A DNA stretch of 40,506 nt, taken from an uncultured Roseburia sp. GTDB lineage: Bacteria; Bacillota; Clostridia; Lachnospirales; Lachnospiraceae. Location: NCBI GenBank assembly GCA_947088345.1, contig CAMUGE010000031.1, forward strand, positions 1 to 40,506. The letters are read 5' to 3'. Shown here piece by piece: positions 1 through 12,400 of this stretch; position 1 is the first letter of the stretch; each line of letters opens with the position of its first letter. The notes beneath the pieces are model-generated. The model was not told where the DNA came from. It did no database searches and was given only the letters and a program-made list of their open reading frames with translations. A program made the position numbers and the translations under genes.

Positions 1-3000
1 CGGATTCGGGTTCGGATCTCCTCCCGGTCCTGGATTCGGATTCGGGTTCGGATCTTCTCCCGGATTAAGCAGTACGAGCCCTGCGATCGCATCGTTGATT
101 GCTTTCGCATACTCTTTTACTTCTTCCGGCGTGATATTCTTGTCAGCAAGTTTCTCCTCTGCAGCTGCCATAGCATCTGCCAGTACGTTATAGCTGTCCT
201 CCGTGTAAAGGGTCGGATCAATCTGAGCTGCTTTGTTATAAGCTTCTTCCAGCTCTGTCTTATCCACATTGCTCGTCAGACCTTCAACTGCTGCTTTTAA
301 TGCCTCTAACGCATCGTCTACTTCTTTCTGGCTTGGGTCTGCATCTTCTTTCAGAAGATCCTGTGCTTTCTTTAATGCTTCACTGAAAGCAGCCCAGCTC
401 TCCTCTGTGAAATTATCCGGAGTGAAATCTTTCACTTCTTCCACTTTTTCTTCCAGTTTCGTTTTAATTGCTTTTCTTTCCAGATTACCTGCGATCTCGG
501 AGAGTTCGTCGATCACTGCGACAACTTCTGCTTTCTTCTGTTCTTCCTGTCCTACAAGAGCCTGTGCTTTTTCCAGCGCTGCTGCAACCGGTGCAAAGGA
601 TGCTGCTGTAAAATCGTCTGCGCTGCAGGCTTTCAGCTCGTTCATTGTCTCCTCTAATGCTTTCGCATAGGACATATGAGCCATTTCAAGACCGTTTAAT
701 CTTGCTGTAACGTTTGCTGATTTTGACGCGTCAAAACATGTGATAGAGAATACGCCTTTATCGCCGCCCTCTGTTGTTGCCGGAACATAGACACGGTAAA
801 TAGCATTTGCTGCCAGATACTGTCCGCCGCCGGAACCTGCCTGCGTATAAATTGTCTTGCCGTCTTCTTCACGCTGCGGTGTAATTGCGCCACGGGAAGC
901 TGCTTTTACGCCGGCCTCGTTGTTATTGTACGCCGGTTTTCCGTCGTTGAAGTAGAAATCCGTCGTATGGTTGGAAATTTTATCTCCGGTATATACATAG
1001 ACATACCAGTAACCTTCTGCCACATCCGCCTTGAATGTATAAGGATCGCCATTCTCACCGTATACATAATCTCTGAAGTAAGCGCCGCCTGATGTTGTAT
1101 TCATTGCTTTCGTCGCTTTTTCCATACCAAAGTGGCTACGGTTGTCATCGCCGTTCTCCGCATAAAGCGTATTGCCCGTTACCAGCGTGCACAGTTTGCC
1201 ATTCAGCGGGAATCCGTGCGTCTCAAGCGTCAGCGTGTTAGCCGTGGCAATCTGCGGATCGCTTTCAGACTTATCCTCTGCAACGTCTTTCTCCGGACCA
1301 AAGTCAATCGCATAAGCAGTCACCGGAGCGATATCTGCCAGATCGCCATAAGCGTTCATCAAATTCCTGTAGATGATTGTCATATACTGTCTGGACAACG
1401 TCTTATCCGCAATTGCAGCAACTGCCGCATCATAAGCAGCTTTCAGTGCATTCCAGCTGGAAACCGTATAGGTGTCCTCTTTTAAAGTACCGGTTCCGAG
1501 TCCGCCGTCCGTAACGCCCTCGCCAATCTCATCAATCAGCGCCTGCAGCTCGGTCGGATCATACGGCTTAATCTGTACGCCCTCACCCGGGGATACCGTA
1601 ACGCCGTCGAGCCAGAGATCCAGAACATCAACGACTCCCTGAATCTGTTCTGTAATTACAAGATTCTCTTTCGCTGCTTCATATGCTGCTACTGCTTTTT
1701 CCAGATCCGCCACCGTCACAAAGTACTCCGGTGTGGAAAGTTTTTCTTTCGCATCTGCATATACAGCTGCATCCTTAGACGGATCCGCTAATTTCATATA
1801 ACGTACGTCTTTTGCAGCATTGTTCATTGCAACCATTGCAAGCGCAAGCGCTTCTGTAAAATCACTAGCGCTGTTGGAACCCTCGAAGCTCTCCATCGCT
1901 GTTCTTAATGCTGCCTCTGCATCCTTATATGCCTGCCATTTTTCGTCAACTGCGTCGACGATCCTCGGAACATAAGTATTTACCGTAATCGCGCTGAAGA
2001 ATGATATACCATCGCGCGCACCGGTTGTTTCGTCTATAATTTTACCGCCTGGCGTCGATTTGATTGTAATCTGTCCCGGTCTTGTCAGCGTAACTTTCGC
2101 AGCCACGCCATAGTCGGAAACTTTGCCGCCTGCTACCGGATTTTGCTTACCGATCTTCACGCCGTTAATGTAATATTCGCAGTTCTTCATATAAGTTTCA
2201 TTAAGAGCTGCTGCATACACATTCACCTGATATGTTCCTTTCGGAAGATCAATCAAAAATTCGCTGTCGCTGTCATGGAAACGAATTGCATTTCCCACTG
2301 CTTTGGCCAATGCCATATCATATGCTTCACTGCTTTCTGCCTGAACAGCCCAGCCGTCTTTGACAACCTGTGTCGCATTTTTCAAGCTGTCTTCCGTGAA
2401 CCCATATCCTGTCGCTTTCGTATAAACCGCTTTCGCTGCTTTCGCCGCATTTATTTCAGCGTCGCCTGTCGTAGTATTTTTTGCTTTTCCTAATACAATA
2501 TGCTTAAACGGTGAATCCGAATCATCGCTGTTGTTGAAATCAAACTGATAATTCTCAACTGGTTTTAAGCTTGTAGCCTCATCCGGTGTAATACTAACCG
2601 GTTCTACTGTAATCACATCAGCTGCTTTTACATCAGCATCAACATCCACGCCGTCATCTGCGAACGCATTGCCCTTAACATTTGCCGCAGCTTCAGCAAC
2701 ATCGCCAGGAGCCTGCTCTTTCTTTGCATTCGGCAGCCATACATACTCCCAATCGGTATCGGCAGCATAATAGTAATCTGTATATGCCGGCTGATTGTAT
2801 GCGGAGTTCTGGGATGCAATGCCAACGCGGTACTGCAGATTCTGCATTAATGTATAATTCTTGTGTACAGAATCTTCTGTATTCATGTAGATTCTTAAAT
2901 TGCTGCTGTCATAAGCGCGAACGAGAAGTTCTTCTCTGGTGTCGCCAAACAGATCAGCTACCAGACACGGATTTCCTTTTGTCCAGTTATTTGTCGTATA

Positions 3001-5967
3001 GCCATCTGCACGCATAAATGTCGTGTCTTTTCCATCTTTGTTACCGGTGATGGAAACGGGCTGTACTTTCTCGGTCGAGGTTCCTGCTACAAACTGGGTG
3101 CTCATATCCGCATCCCATTTAATGTTCATGTTGGTTCCCATGCCGATCAGAGTTACATTATTGTTCTTGCAGTCTTTGTTTGTGCTAAGTTCAAGACCTC
3201 TGACATTCGGCAGGTTATCGCCGATCATCAGACGGCCAAAATCCTGTGATCCCGGCACCCCAAAGATTGCACTGTTTGTCTCGGTATCACGGAGCGCCCA
3301 GTCATATGCTGCGCCAGGACCGCCCTCGAAGCACGATGCAATCTCAAGACCTGGTCTGTCAGGATCGATATCCGTGATATGGATACAGTCGCCGTGTCCG
3401 TATTTGAATTCCCCTTTTGACTTTGTGTTGTAAGCTATTCCGGAACTGTAAAGGTACAGATCTTTCTTTGCCATGTCGTAAGATACAATTGCACCGCCGT
3501 TAATGATATCCTGCCGTCCGTCGCCGTCTACATCTGCAACTGCGATATAGTGATCGCCCTGTCCGGCAAGCGTTCCCGTCACCGGATCGACGCCGTCCGC
3601 ACCATGATAATCATTGAACGGATTCTTCATTACGGAAAATCCGGAATCAATCTTACCAACGAGTTTGAGTTTCTTGTTCTCAACGCCGTAAGCAGCCATT
3701 GTTGTTCTGCTGTAGTAACCACGGCCCATCACGCAGGACGGATGCTCGCCATCCAGATAAGCCACCAAAACATTGAAACGATCCACACGGTTGCCCGGCT
3801 CCATAAAGTCAAGCGCATAATCGCACCAGAGCATACCGTCGTCGATACGGTCATAATACCAGTCTTGTGTATCCAGTTCAGCGCCTGTTGAACAGTCAAA
3901 GAGCGAAATATACTCCGGACCTGTAATCACATAACCCTCGAATGTATTCAGGTTGTGTTTTCTCATACGGTACTGATAATGTTTCAGGAAATAATCGGTA
4001 AGAAGCGTCGCTTCCTCTTTCGTATATCCCTTGTCTGTCGCATCCTTATCCAAGGAAGCAATATCATAAGAACCATAATAGCTCTTTACATCCTGCAGGC
4101 GAACAGTCTTTAAGTTAGCCACCGGCGCGCCCTCAGACGGATACTTCACAGCGCCATTCTCATCGTACATCGCAACGTTTACCAGTTTATCGCCTTTCTG
4201 GTATTCCGGAATATATTTCTGGATTTCAGCGATAACCTTGTCATCTTCCATGCTGGATCCGATTGCTTTCAAGTCTACGGATGTATTTTTATCATCTCCA
4301 ATGTAGAATTTTGCATCTCTCCAGCGTGTGTCTACCGTAAACATCTCTACCAGATTATTGCTCCAGCCGCCATCGCATTCGATTACGCTCTTTACAATAT
4401 CTTCCGGATAATTGTCCCATTTCCCCCAGTGCTGGAAATAGTCAATCATATACTCACGGTAATCGGCAGCAGACATCACATAATTGCTTGTATCTGTTGC
4501 GCCGCTTGCTTTTGCTTTCTCTGTGTTGGTCACATACTTTTCTTCTTTTACGGTACCGTCCGCATTGTATGTAATCATTTTGGAGCCCGGAGCTGTTTTT
4601 ACCATCAGCTCTGCCTTGTTGTCTCCGTCGTAGTCAAACACGCCATACTCTGTATAGTGCGCGCCGGAACGGATATTAACGCCAAGGTCAAGTCTCCACA
4701 GAAGCGTTCCGTCCAGTTTATAGCAGTCGATATAAGTCTTTCCGGTATATCCTACCTGTGAAACGTCTTTTGACTGACTCGGATCCCATTTTACAAAATA
4801 CTCGTACTCTCCGTCGCCGTCCACATCGCCTACGGAACAGTCATTGGCAACAAACGTAATCGGATACTTTGTAGCATCCCCCGCATCTCCGCCAAAATCT
4901 GCGTCATTTCCGTAATTGTCGGTTCTGGAGTTAACGCTTGTGATTCTTGTAATTCCGTATGTCTCTGCAATCGTGGTGTCCGCCGGTTTTTTCAACGGGA
5001 TCTCTTTGTACGCCACATTCTTATTATCTTTGTCTTTGACAAATGTGTTGTAAGTAGTACAAGCCTGATCTGTGATTTCATTGCCGTCCTCACCTACCGG
5101 AACCAGCTTATACATGCCATCCGACAACGTTTTATTTCCTTTGTCCAAATAGTCGGTGCTGTCCTCTACCGTGGCAATCTTTTCATCATTGCGGTAAATA
5201 TTAAAGTTCACGCCGGTCAGCCCTGTCTCACTGTGGCCTGTCACCTCATCGGCAAACAGTCTCCAGCTCAAATATACGCCGGCGTCCGTTGCTGTCGCCG
5301 TCATACCGCGGTCAAGCTTTTCCATCTGTGCCGTATACTCCACAGCCGTCGGTGATTTTGCCGTCTCCTTTGACTTTGCGCCGACCCCTTTTCCTGTCAC
5401 CGGCGCAACCTTAAAGTACATATTACGGAATGTGGATTTGTTGACCGTAAATGTAACGGTCGCGCCTGTTCCGGCGCTTGCTGTTGGTACTGTCACCTCC
5501 GCAACCGGCTCTTTGCCCGGCTCTCCGTTATAAGTTGGAATTGTCGTACCCTTGCTGTTCAACTGCAAGAACTCGGTTGTCTTTAAGTTCTTGTCCGCCC
5601 AGTAGACATTGTAACCGGTCAGCGTGTCGCCCTCGTCCGGTACAAATGCATTCCACTGCAGTGTGACGGAATTCTCTGTTACCTTTGTCACTTTAAGGCC
5701 TTCCACAAACCTTACTTCCTGCAGATTGTCAATGGCTGTCGTCATACCTGTGACTGCCGTCTGATAGGCATCTGCATTTTTGAGCGCTTCATCTGCCGCG
5801 TCAAGAGCTTCTGTCAGTTCGTTTTTCCACTGTGTACCCGGTGTTGTTGCGGCAAATATGTCGGTAAGTCCCGCACCACCGAATGTCTCCACAAGCATTG
5901 CAGCCGTAAGGACAGCAGCTCCGACACGACGTGCGCCCGCTTTGCGTTTACCACGTTGTCTGTTCAT
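1..5967 (-). CDS. Secreted rhamnogalacturonan lyase, PL11 family (C-terminus beyond left edge)
   Basis: The frame is open from the ATG at 5967 to base 1 (1989 codons), so the C-terminus is missing. A basic N-terminus and hydrophobic stretch (RRVGAAVLTAAMLVET) form a signal peptide. A fibronectin III-like segment follows (VTENSVTLQW, then GYNVYWADKNL). The PL11 catalytic domain carries DVDGDGEYEYFVKWDPS, GAHYTEFGVFDYDGD, TGPEYISLFDCSTG and GRGYYSRTT, a calcium-binding beta-propeller in known members. After it come two carbohydrate-binding-like modules starting YQFDFN and YAIDFGPE, FIVAR repeats (YTVSSWNAL, FTEESWAAF, YTEDSYNVL), and a Pro/Asn linker (DPNPNPNP) at the very edge. The family cleaves the rhamnose-galacturonate backbone of pectin RG-I outside the cell. 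The ribosome site AAAGGGGG lies about 10 bases before the ATG. It is a paralogue of the next gene on the same strand. Confidence 0.93.
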   Translation of the reverse strand, partial: MNRQRGKRKAGARRVGAAVLTAAMLVETFGGAGLTDIFAATTPGTQWKNELTEALDAADEALKNADAYQTAVTGMTTAIDNLQEVRFVEGLKVTKVTENSVTLQWNAFVPDEGDTLTGYNVYWADKNLKTTEFLQLNSKGTTIPTYNGEPGKEPVAEVTVPTASAGTGATVTFTVNKSTFRNMYFKVAPVTGKGVGAKSKETAKSPTAVEYTAQMEKLDRGMTATATDAGVYLSWRLFADEVTGHSETGLTGVNFNIYRNDEKIATVEDSTDYLDKGNKTLSDGMYKLVPVGEDGNEITDQACTTYNTFVKDKDNKNVAYKEIPLKKPADTTIAETYGITRITSVNSRTDNYGNDADFGGDAGDATKYPITFVANDCSVGDVDGDGEYEYFVKWDPSQSKDVSQVGYTGKTYIDCYKLDGTLLWRLDLGVNIRSGAHYTEYGVFDYDGDNKAELMVKTAPGSKMITYNADGTVKEEKYVTNTEKAKASGATDTSNYVMSAADYREYMIDYFQHWGKWDNYPEDIVKSVIECDGGWSNNLVEMFTVDTRWRDAKFYIGDDKNTSVDLKAIGSSMEDDKVIAEIQKYIPEYQKGDKLVNVAMYDENGAVKYPSEGAPVANLKTVRLQDVKSYYGSYDIASLDKDATDKGYTKEEATLLTDYFLKHYQYRMRKHNLNTFEGYVITGPEYISLFDCSTGAELDTQDWYYDRIDDGMLWCDYALDFMEPGNRVDRFNVLVAYLDGEHPSCVMGRGYYSRTTMAAYGVENKKLKLVGKIDSGFSVMKNPFNDYHGADGVDPVTGTLAGQGDHYIAVADVDGDGRQDIINGGAIVSYDMAKKDLYLYSSGIAYNTKSKGEFKYGHGDCIHITDIDPDRPGLEIASCFEGGPGAAYDWALRDTETNSAIFGVPGSQDFGRLMIGDNLPNVRGLELSTNKDCKNNNVTLIGMGTNMNIKWDADMSTQFVAGTSTEKVQPVSITGNKDGKDTTFMRADGYTTNNWTKGNPCLVADLFGDTREELLVRAYDSSNLRIYMNTEDSVHKNYTLMQNLQYRVGIASQNSAYNQPAYTDYYYAADTDWEYVWLPNAKKEQAPGDVAEAAANVKGNAFADDGVDVDADVKAADVITVEPVSITPDEATSLKPVENYQFDFNNSDDSDSPFKHIVLGKAKNTTTGDAEINAAKAAKAVYTKATGYGFTEDSLKNATQVVKDGWAVQAESSEAYDMALAKAVGNAIRFHDSDSEFLIDLPKGTYQVNVYAAALNETYMKNCEYYINGVKIGKQNPVAGGKVSDYGVAAKVTLTRPGQITIKSTPGGKIIDETTGARDGISFFSAITVNTYVPRIVDAVDEKWQAYKDAEAALRTAMESFEGSNSASDFTEALALAMVAMNNAAKDVRYMKLADPSKDAAVYADAKEKLSTPEYFVTVADLEKAVAAYEAAKENLVITEQIQGVVDVLDLWLDGVTVSPGEGVQIKPYDPTELQALIDEIGEGVTDGGLGTGTLKEDTYTVSSWNALKAAYDAAVAAIADKTLSRQYMTIIYRNLMNAYGDLADIAPVTAYAIDFGPEKDVAEDKSESDPQIATANTLTLETHGFPLNGKLCTLVTGNTLYAENGDDNRSHFGMEKATKAMNTTSGGAYFRDYVYGENGDPYTFKADVAEGYWYVYVYTGDKISNHTTDFYFNDGKPAYNNNEAGVKAASRGAITPQREEDGKTIYTQAGSGGGQYLAANAIYRVYVPATTEGGDKGVFSITCFDASKSANVTARLNGLEMAHMSYAKALEETMNELKACSADDFTAASFAPVAAALEKAQALVGQEEQKKAEVVAVIDELSEIAGNLERKAIKTKLEEKVEEVKDFTPDNFTEESWAAFSEALKKAQDLLKEDADPSQKEVDDALEALKAAVEGLTSNVDKTELEEAYNKAAQIDPTLYTEDSYNVLADAMAAAEEKLADKNITPEEVKEYAKAINDAIAGLVLLNPGEDPNPNPNPGPGGDPNPNP

Positions 5968-6000
5968 TCGTGATATACCCCCTTTTCGATTTTGTTGAAA

Positions 6001-6020
6001 GTTTGAGCCAATTCTCAAAC
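6001..6020 (-). repeat. Perfect inverted repeat in the 5' leader of the first lyase gene
   Basis: GTTTGAG and CTCAAAC form a perfect 7-bp inverted repeat around a 6-base centre, between the proposed promoter and the ribosome site. A second smaller hairpin (CTTTTTC / GAAAAAG) lies just upstream at about 6028-6048. It could be an operator or a leader hairpin; the sequence does not decide. Confidence 0.45.
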
Positions 6021-6059
6021 TATTGTCACTTTTTCTCATGGAAAAAGCTACCTATAGTC

Positions 6060-6088
6060 ATGATACTCTTGTTTTATAAAAAATGCAA
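6060..6088 (-). promoter_or_regulatory. Probable promoter of the first lyase gene
   Basis: Read on the minus strand: -35 TTGCAT (6083-6088), 17-base spacer, -10 TATCAT (6060-6065). It would give a leader of roughly 85 bases before the ATG at 5967. Confidence 0.5.
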
Positions 6089-6269
6089 GTCATATTTCTC
6101 ATAAGATAAACTTATTTTATAGTCGTATTTTACGCTGTTTTATGGCTTTTGGAGAGGAAATTCAAGGAGAGTGCATGAAAATATTAACGTTAACTTCACA
6201 CTTACTTCACAACTTTATGCTAAAGTTAAACTTTTTTATGTGATTTGACAAAAATAGAATAGTGATTTT

Positions 6270-6341
6270 GTAAAACAACTGACTGATACCGTAAAACAAC
6301 TGACTGATACCGTAAAACAACTGACTGATACCGTAAAACAA
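6270..6341. repeat. 21-bp tandem direct repeat, 3.4 copies
   Basis: Three identical 21-base units (6270-6290, 6291-6311, 6312-6332), each starting GTAAAACAACTGACTG, and a 9-base partial fourth copy. It lies in the 440-base gap between the two lyase genes, 300-370 bases upstream of the first lyase's start. A 21-base period is two helical turns, so every copy faces the same side of the DNA. The rest of the gap holds the terminator, promoter and hairpins listed separately, and no gene. Confidence 0.85.
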
Positions 6342-6361
6342 GGTCTTTCCTGTCAGATTAA

Positions 6362-6398
6362 AAAAACGGCGCCGTCCTGGGACGACACCGTTTTTCTG
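6362..6398 (-). terminator. Intrinsic terminator of the second lyase gene
   Basis: A hairpin with AAAAACGG/CCGTTTTT outer arms and a G-C-rich inner stem ends in a run of T on the minus strand, 10 bases after the stop at 6408. The A-tract on the other arm would let it work in both directions. Confidence 0.8.
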
Positions 6399-6407
6399 CT
6401 TCCGCTT

Positions 6408-9400
6408 TTATTTAATTTTCAGCGGTTTTAATTTACTTGCATATGCTTTTTTCTTACTCTTCGGTACGGAAGCTTTCGCGCCTTTCTTCACGCTCTTGAA
6501 TGCGTTTTTGCCGACTGTTTTTAACTTGGTGGATTTAATGTTCACCTGGTTCAGTTTTTTACAGTTCCGGAATGCTTCCTTGCCGATCTTTGTCAGACCT
6601 TTACCGATTGTAACTTTGGTCATTTTTGTATTCTTGTAAAATGCCTTGTCGCCGATCTCGGTTACTTTATCCGGAATCGTAAGCGTCTTGATTGCTGCGC
6701 CCTCAAATGCCTGTTTTCCAATCTTTGTCAGATTCTTGCCGAATTTTACAGTGGCAAGCTTCTTACAGCCGCTGAATGCAGCCGTTCCGATTGTCTTAAC
6801 GCTGTTCGGGAACGTTACCGATTTCAGCGCTGTACATTTGCTGAATGCCTTGTTTCCAATCGTTTCAAGTTTGCTGTTAAATTTCACCGTTGATAATTTC
6901 GTAGCGCCGGAGAATGCGTCCGCCTCAATTGTCTTGATATTCGCTCCAAACGTAACCTTTGTAACGCTCTTCTTCTGAGCCTTTGTAAGTGCATTCTTGC
7001 TTACAGAAGTCACCTGATATGTTACGCCGCCAATTGTTACAGTTGCCGGAATCGTTACGCTCTTGCCATTTGCGCCGGTTCCTGTAAACGCTACTTCCGG
7101 CTTTGTTCCGTCATCCATACCCTGTACGGTTACTTTAAATTTGTTTTTCTTGGAATCTGTAAATGTCTTGCCTTTTGCCTCGCCAATCGGTTTTGCAGCT
7201 TTCTTCAATGCATTCACTGCATTTGTCAATTTGGCAAGCGCATCCGATACCTGCGTCTTTGTTGCGCCGGCATTGCCGTATACTGCATTGGCCTCTGCCA
7301 GAGCTGCAGAAACTGCCGCCCAGCTGTCCGCCGTATAATCCGCCGCTGTTAATGCTGCTGCTTTGTCGATTGCTTCCTTTAATGCTGCTTTATCCTGCTC
7401 TGTTGCGATATCGCCCGCCGTACCGCCTGCAGGTACCAATGTTCCAAATGCTGCCGCAAGATTATTCAGTGCTTCGTCCACCTGTGACTGTGTTGCATTC
7501 GGGTTTGCATTCACTGTTTTCGCGTCTCCAAGAACTTTCTGGAACGCTGCCCAGCTGTCCGCTGTGTAGTTTGCCGCTGTCAACGCGTCTGCCTCCGCAA
7601 TTTTAGCTGCCAGAGCTGCTTTGTTGACTAAGGCCAGACTGTTCATCACCTCTGTCAGTTTTGCAAGCGCTCCTTTGAGATCTGCCTCTGCATCGCCTGC
7701 AACATATTTGTCATATACTGCCTGCGCGTCTTCGATTGCTTCCTGCAAAACTGCCCAGCTGTCTGCCGTAACGCCTGCTTCACTGACTGCTTTTGCCTCG
7801 TCCAGTTTTGCTTTCAATGCAACAGCATGAACATTTACAAGATCCTGCTGCGCATCCAAAATTGCATTTTCAATCTTGTCGATCTCTGACTGTGCCAGTT
7901 TGGTTTCGTCTTTCTCTGCAAGGACAGGATCCGCCTTAGCCACTGCATCCATCAATGCCTGATAGCTTTCTTCTGTATAATCGTCTGCATTCAGGCTTTC
8001 CGCCTGTGCTTTCAGCGCTTTTAATACTTCTCTGTCAACAAGGCCGGCATAGGAGAACTCAAGACCAACCAGTCTTGCAGAAACTGCATCTGCTGCAAGG
8101 CCTTCCGTATCATCAAAACATGTCAATGAAAGTGTTCCCTGCTCGCTGCCTGCTGCATTTGGCGCTACATATACTTTGTAGATTGAATCTGTATTGCCGG
8201 CGCCTGCCCCATACTGCCCGCCTGCGGCTGATGTCTGAGTATAAATATACTTGCCATCTAGATCGCCGGTTCCAACTGCTACCGGAGTCGGAGATTTTGC
8301 AGCGTCGTCTCTTCTCCTCGTCTCTTCTCCGTTACCGAAGTAGAATTTTGTCGTGTTATTTGCCTCTTTGCATCCAGTGTAAACATATACATAGTAGACA
8401 CCGGCTTTTACATCTGCCTTAAACGTGTATGGCGCGCCACCCGTTGAATAAACAAAATCCCTGAAATATGCGCCGCCGGCAGCGGTATTTGTTGCGGCAA
8501 CCGCCCTATCAAATCCATAATGATTGCGGTTGTCATCCTGGTTCTCAGCATAGACATCTGTGGCTTTTCCTAAAATCGGAGCAACCGGCAAATCAATGTT
8601 GAGCAGTCCGTTCATAAGACCTGCCGCCGTTACCTGACCCGCGGTCGTACCGTCAATCTCGGTTTCCGGTCCGAAGTCTAACACAAGCTGTGTCAACAGT
8701 TCTGTTTTTTTCAATCCATCGTATGCAGCCGAAAGATCATCATACGCAACGGTTATCTTCTGGATTGATTTATCCGAACTGCTGATTACCTCTTTCGCAG
8801 CTGTCAATGCATCGCTATATGCTTTCCAGGAGGAAATCGTATAATCTGTTTCTTTGAGTTTTGCAGCTTCCACTTCTGCAACCAGGGCGCTCAGTTCTGA
8901 TGTATTGCCCTCGCCCACCGTAACGATATTCGTAACCGGGTCGTACTCTACGCCATCCAGCCAGAATGCCAGAGTTTCAACAAACGCTGTTACCTGCGGC
9001 TGGATATTCAGGTTCTCTTTTGCCGCCACATAGTCTTCCATGGCTTTTTCCAGTTTCGTTATAGTATCTTTAATATATTTGCTGCTGTTTTTCACTGCCG
9101 TCTCTGCCTGTGCATAAACGGCATCATATTCAGAAGTATCTGTCAGCTGCATATATTCTACTGCTTTTGCCGCAGCTTCCGCCTCTTTTAACGCCTTAAC
9201 AAGGTTTCCGTTTCCTGTAAAATCTTTAGCCGGAGTTCCTCCGTCCGCTACTTTTGCGGCTTCTGTGGATACGCCTTCCATTGCGGTTATAAATGTATTC
9301 CATGCCTGTGCATTATGATCCTGTGTCACATGTTTGTACTCATCGACAGTGATCGCATTGAACAGGGCTAGCTTACTGTTCTGTCCAGATAGAACTACCT

Positions 9401-12400
9401 GGCCAGCCCGTTTTAAGACTACACGGGCAGACATACGACAGTCATCAACTGTCTCAGCCGTCTTATACTGATCACCATTGTTCACCTGCACACCGTTAAT
9501 CTTATATACTGCCCCCGGGAAACTACTATTCCCAACATCATCTGTTCCAGCATAAATGTTCACCCTGTATTCCCCTGCTGGAAGATCTAACGCAAACGAC
9601 CATTCACCTGCTCTTGCTGCGTCTCTTACAGCCGTAAACAATGCCGTCTCATATTCACTGTTGCCGTTTGGTGTTACGTTGTTATTGCTGGAATTTGCTA
9701 TATGTTTGTTTTCTGTAATTGGAATACCCGTCAAGAAACCGTAGCCCAACGCCTTATTATATTTTGCATCATCTGTTCCAAGCGCCGGCGATTTAAACGG
9801 CGCCGGTGCACTTCCGTTTTTTGTTCCGAAGTCGAACTGATAATCATCTAACGGAGAAGTTGTCATCCCGTCGACAACCGTTTCTTTGTATGTTGACATT
9901 CCTCCGGAAACCGCATCCGGCTCTCCGTCAGCCTTAACGCCTAACATTTCATCTACGTCGAAAAGCGCGCTGATCTTCTCAGACGCAATCACGCCGCCGT
10001 CTGCAACAGCGCCCGGCGCCTGCTCTTTTGCCTGATTCTGAACTGTTACATATTCCCAATCCGTATCGTATGCATAGTAATAGTCCGTGTATGCCGGCTG
10101 GTTATAAGAAGAGTTCTGGGATGCAATTCCCACACGGTACTGTGTATTGTGCATCAGTGTGTAATTCTTATGTGCCGACACTTCCGTATTCATATAGATA
10201 CGAAGTGAATCGTTTGTCTCATTATGAAGAATTATTTCTTCTCTGGAATCGCCAAACAAATCTGCTACAAGGCATGGATTTCCTTTTGTCGAATTGTTGG
10301 TGCGATATCCCTGTGCCGTTAAGAATGTCTTGCTCTTACCATCTTCATATCCGATAATGGATACGTCGCCATCTGCATTTTTACCTGCGGATGTTATAAA
10401 CTGGGTACTCATATCAGCAGCCCACTTAATGTTCATATTTGTGCTGACGCCTGCAAGAACAGCAAGATTGCCTTTGCAGTCTTTTCCGGTACTAAGTTCC
10501 AGACCTCTGACATCCTTTAAAACATCACCGATAATAATACGTCCAAAATCAGTCTGCCCCGGATTGCCAAAAATCGCCGTATTTGTCTCGGTGTCACGGA
10601 GCGCCCAGTCATAAGCAGCCCACTCGCCGCCTTCAAAGCAGGATACGATCTCAAGTCCCGGTCTGTCAGGATCAATATCCGTAATGTGAATCGCATCGCC
10701 ATGGCCATATTTATAAACTTCATTTTTTACTGTATTCAAGCCTGTTCCGGAACTATATAAGAACAGATCCTTTTTGTCCATATCATAAGATACGATTGCA
10801 CCGCCATTGATGATATCCTGACGTCCGTCGCCGTCTGCATCTGCTACTGCGATATAATGGTCGCCCTGTCCGGAAAGCTTTCCGCTCTCAGGATCACAAC
10901 CGTCAAATCCATGAGGCCCATCGTCAAACGGATTTGTCATCACCGTCCATCCGGAGTCAATCTTTCCTGCAACATCAAGCTTTTTATTAACAACATTGTA
11001 CGCTACCATCGTTGTTCTTGTATAGTAACCGCGTCCCATAATGCAGGAAGGCGTCTCACCGTCAAGATATGCCACTGTTACATTAAAACGGTCGCAGCGA
11101 TTGCCCGGCTCGATATTTTTCATTGCATAATCGCCCCAGAGCATACCATCGTCTTCGCGCGGATAATACCAGTCCTGCGTATCCAGCTCAGAACCTGTTG
11201 AACAGTCAAACAGCGAGATATACTCCGGCCCGGTCAGAATATAACCTTCATATACTCTCAAATCATGTTTGGACATTCTTGTCTGATAATGATCCATGAA
11301 GTAATCCACAAGGATTTTTGCTTCCGCTTCCGTATATCCGACGCCTTTTGCATCTTTGTTGACACTCTGCAGTTCCGGAACGTCGGTCGCATTCCAGAGT
11401 TCAACCAGATTGGTTCCCCAGTGTCCGTCGATCGCATCCTTTACGGTCTGTTTGTTCTCATACATTTCCCACTTGCCCCAGTCCATAAATACCTTCTTAA
11501 GGTATTCACGGTAGTCGGCCGCGGACATCACATAATTGTCGGTGTCTTTTACACCTTTTGCAATGGCTGACTCCGTATTTGTCACATATTTTTCGGACTT
11601 TACGGAACCGTCTTCATTATATGTGATCATTTTGGAGCCAGGAGCTGTCTTAACCATCATCTCCGCCTTACCGTCTTTGTCATAATCGTATACGCCAAAT
11701 TCGGTATAATGTGCGCCGGAACGGATATTTAATCCAAGATCCAGTCTCCAGAGCAGAGTTCCGTCAAGTTTATAACAGTCAATATACGTTTTGCCTGTAT
11801 ATCCCTGCTGAGATACGTCTTTGGAAAGACTCGGGTCCCATTTCACAAAATACTCATATTCCCCATCGCCATCCACATCGCCAACCGACATATCACTGGC
11901 AATATATGTAATCTTTGTCGTTGTATAACCGTCTGTTGCGCTGTTCAGAAGTTTAATATCCTCTGTCTTTACCCCATATACCTCTTCAATTGTGGTATCC
12001 AGTGGTTTCTTCAGCTTGATATCTTTAAAAGCAGCATCTGTCCCTGCCTGAAATACCGTGTAATCCGTACATGCTTCCGCCGCTGCTTCCGCGCCGTTTT
12101 TAACCGGAACCAGCTTATAGCTTACGCCGTCCAGAGACTTTGTGTCTTTGTCAAGATAGTTTGTGCTGTCAGTCACTGTCGCAATCTTTGCATTATCACG
12201 ATACACATTAAAATCCACACCCATAAGGCCAGTCTCGCTAAAGCCTGCTACTTCATCCGCAAACAGTCTCCAGTTTAAATAAACGCCTTCCGCCGTAACG
12301 GTTGCTGTCATACCGCGATCAAGTTTCTCAAGATATGCATCATACTCTACTGCTTTCGGTGATCGAACTGCATCTGACAATGCGCCGACTCCGCTTGTCG

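Noticed and set aside
1132-5666. Plus-strand ORFs of 60-140 codons across the lyase genes
   Set aside because: They are antisense shadows of the lyase frames, without ribosome sites and with Cys/Arg/Ser-rich nonsense products.
6270-6341. CRISPR-like array
   Set aside because: The units abut directly with no spacers, and no cas gene is in the window. It is a plain tandem repeat.
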